NCBI RefSeq assembly: GCF_014839835.1
Contig: NC_071626.1
Span: 558,001-622,000 of the forward strand
DNA length: 64,000 bases
Source: Dryobates pubescens
Lineage: Eukaryota > Chordata > Aves > Piciformes > Picidae
Reading direction: 5' to 3'
The translations under genes were made by a program, and so were the position numbers. A model generated the notes under the pieces. The model was not told the origin of the DNA, did no database searches, and saw only the letters and a program-made list of their open reading frames with translations. Position 1 is the first letter of the stretch. Every line of letters starts with the position of its first letter. Of the stretch, positions 62,598 through 64,000 are shown in pieces.

Positions 62598-63604
62598 TGG
62601 TTCCCACCTTCATTTCTAGCTCTCTCCCACTGCTTTCTCACGTGCTGCATATCTTTACATAGGATGCTGCTGAATGCACATTTACTCACTTTCTGCCTGG
62701 AACTGTTTTGCTGTCTTCAAGTCTGTGCTTTGCCTTTAAAAGGGCAAAAAGAAAAGCTGAGAGTTAAGGACTTGGAGATTTATTATTCCTTGTCCTTATA
62801 TGTGACTCTCTCCAGCTTGTTTCACGTGAGCAGGAGGGACAGCTTCGGCTCCAGGGCTGGGTTGGCAGCAGCAATGAGCAAAGCATTGTGGTGCCCAAAA
62901 TGTAATCCAGAGGGGGGGAAGGAAAACCCACCCTGGCAGGAGCAGAATAATCCAAATCAACTTGACTTTTCCAGTCAGACTGCATTGCTTTCAAGGGCTG
63001 CAGAAGCGAGGCCTCCAGGGTTTAATGCCCCTTTAACCCTCCAATCTGTCAAGTCCCATCAGAGTTACTCAGCTCTAGCTCCACATGCAGTCTCTTGTCC
63101 TTACTCTGAAGCTATCCTCAGCTTTCCTGTTAGGCTTCAACAAGGCACTGGACCAAGCTGAGCTTTTGACATGGCTGTGTCCCTTGTGCAGTTTGGTTAG
63201 GAGCTGCTTGGGGAGCAGCATTTTCCCTCCTGGTGTTTTAAAGCCTTCCTCTGTGATCTTCCAGGGTCTCATGACTCATTCCCTTTGTTGTTGTCTTCTG
63301 AGCATTGTGGCACCCCGGCAAATCAGAGTGACAAGAGTGCTCCTGCATTTGCAAGGAATACATCAATGCTCTCAGGATACCTCTCTTTGGAGCTGCTTGC
63401 TGGAAGCAAAGTAGATGAAGTGCAGAGCTTCACTGTGAGCCGTTGGAAGTTAGGTTGCTGGTGAGTGAAGAGTGTTCCAGCCCCTGATCTCTGTGCAGTG
63501 CATTGAATGCCATCACAGCCCTCTCTTGAGTGGATCCCAGACACACAGCAATCACTCTTTCTCTCCATACAGGCTCTTCAAAGCCAGAGTGGCTTTCATG
63601 TTCT
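62598..63604. other. FGD6 intron 1, unassigned
   Basis: A 189-codon open frame covers part of it but resembles no family; likely chance. Confidence 0.35.
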
Positions 63605-63765
63605 GTGGAGTTGTTTAGCCTGGAGAGGAGAAGGCTAAGGATTGCTCTCTGCAGCTCTCTGGAAGGAGGTTGGAGTGAGGCTGGTGTTGGCCTCTTCTCC
63701 CTAGTAACCAGCAACAGGAGAAGAGGTAAAGACCTCAGGCTACACCAGGAGAGGCTTAGGTTGGC
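63605..63765 (+). repeat. CR1 LINE 3' part, broken into by another CR1
   Basis: Sense segment GTTTAGCCTGGAGAGGAGAA to CCTCAGGCTACACCAGGAGA, then switches to another subfamily. Confidence 0.85.
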
Positions 63766-64000
63766 TCTGTTTGGTGGTGCCCAGTGACAGGGCAAGGACC
63801 AACAGGTACCAGCTGGTACCCAGGAGGTTCCATCTCAGCATGAGGAGAAACTTCTTTGCTGTGAGGGTGCTGGAGCCCTGGAGCAGGCTGCCCAGAGAGG
63901 CTCTGGAGTCTCCTTCCCTGGAGACTTTGCAGACCCACCTGGATGTGTTCCTGTGTGACCTGGTCTAGATGCTGCTGCTTTGGCAGGGGGGTTGGACTTG
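63766..64000 (+). repeat. CR1 LINE 3' end, runs off right edge
   Basis: Sense copy with GGTTCCATCTCAGCATGAGG and GGAGCAGGCTGCCCAGAGAG, cut by the window edge. Confidence 0.92.

Noticed and set aside
1-64000. tRNA, snoRNA and retroviral or other capsid-bearing elements
   Set aside because: No tRNA B-box context, snoRNA box pair, or retroviral gene or paired LTR was recognised by eye on either strand.

Overview
This is a stretch of bird nuclear DNA. It carries about fifty CR1 LINE 3'-end fragments in both orientations, covering by eye about a fifth of the window, and it has GC-rich genes and many minisatellites. So much CR1, including several nearly identical young copies, suggests a lineage with a recent CR1 expansion such as Piciformes. 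That lineage guess is inference. No retroviral or LTR-type gene could be recognised.

Four protein-coding genes are supported by exon-by-exon matches with consistent splice phases. (1) C12orf50, minus strand, about 1.3-5.5 kb, partial: three exons that include a CCCH zinc finger; its 3' part lies off the left edge. (2) RLIG1 (C12orf29, RNA ligase 1), plus strand, 9,865-14,271: seven exons, 324 codons, with the ligase lysine motif KVDGT at residues 57-61, a CpG promoter and a polyA signal at 14,878. (3) VEZT (vezatin), minus strand, 58,461 down to 25,975: twelve coding exons, 793 codons, reconstructed in full. (4) FGD6, plus strand: only the 13-nt coding part of exon 1 (58,877-58,889) is inside the window and the rest to 64,000 is its first intron.

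Layout: 0-9 kb holds C12orf50 exons, CR1 pieces and minisatellites. At 9-10 kb a 22-bp polypyrimidine minisatellite runs into the RLIG1 CpG island. RLIG1 fills 10-15 kb. From 15 to 25 kb there is CR1-rich spacer, with a repeat-poor 3.6-kb stretch at 16.6-20.2 kb. VEZT and its CR1-loaded introns fill 26-58.5 kb. At 58.4-59.5 kb is the shared VEZT/FGD6 CpG promoter with two ZNF143-type elements, followed by FGD6 intron 1.

Main points for a second look: VEZT intron 6 is a textbook U12-dependent AT-AC intron. The block C12orf50-RLIG1 sits next to VEZT-FGD6, although in human these pairs lie several megabases apart and CEP290 follows RLIG1. RLIG1 is bracketed by two equal-length 319-bp inverted copies of an unidentified sequence. 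A coding-like exon in VEZT intron 1 is phase-compatible with VEZT exon 2. Five very similar copies mark a young CR1 subfamily. CR1 boundaries in repeat entries are approximate (about 20 bp) because they were judged by eye.
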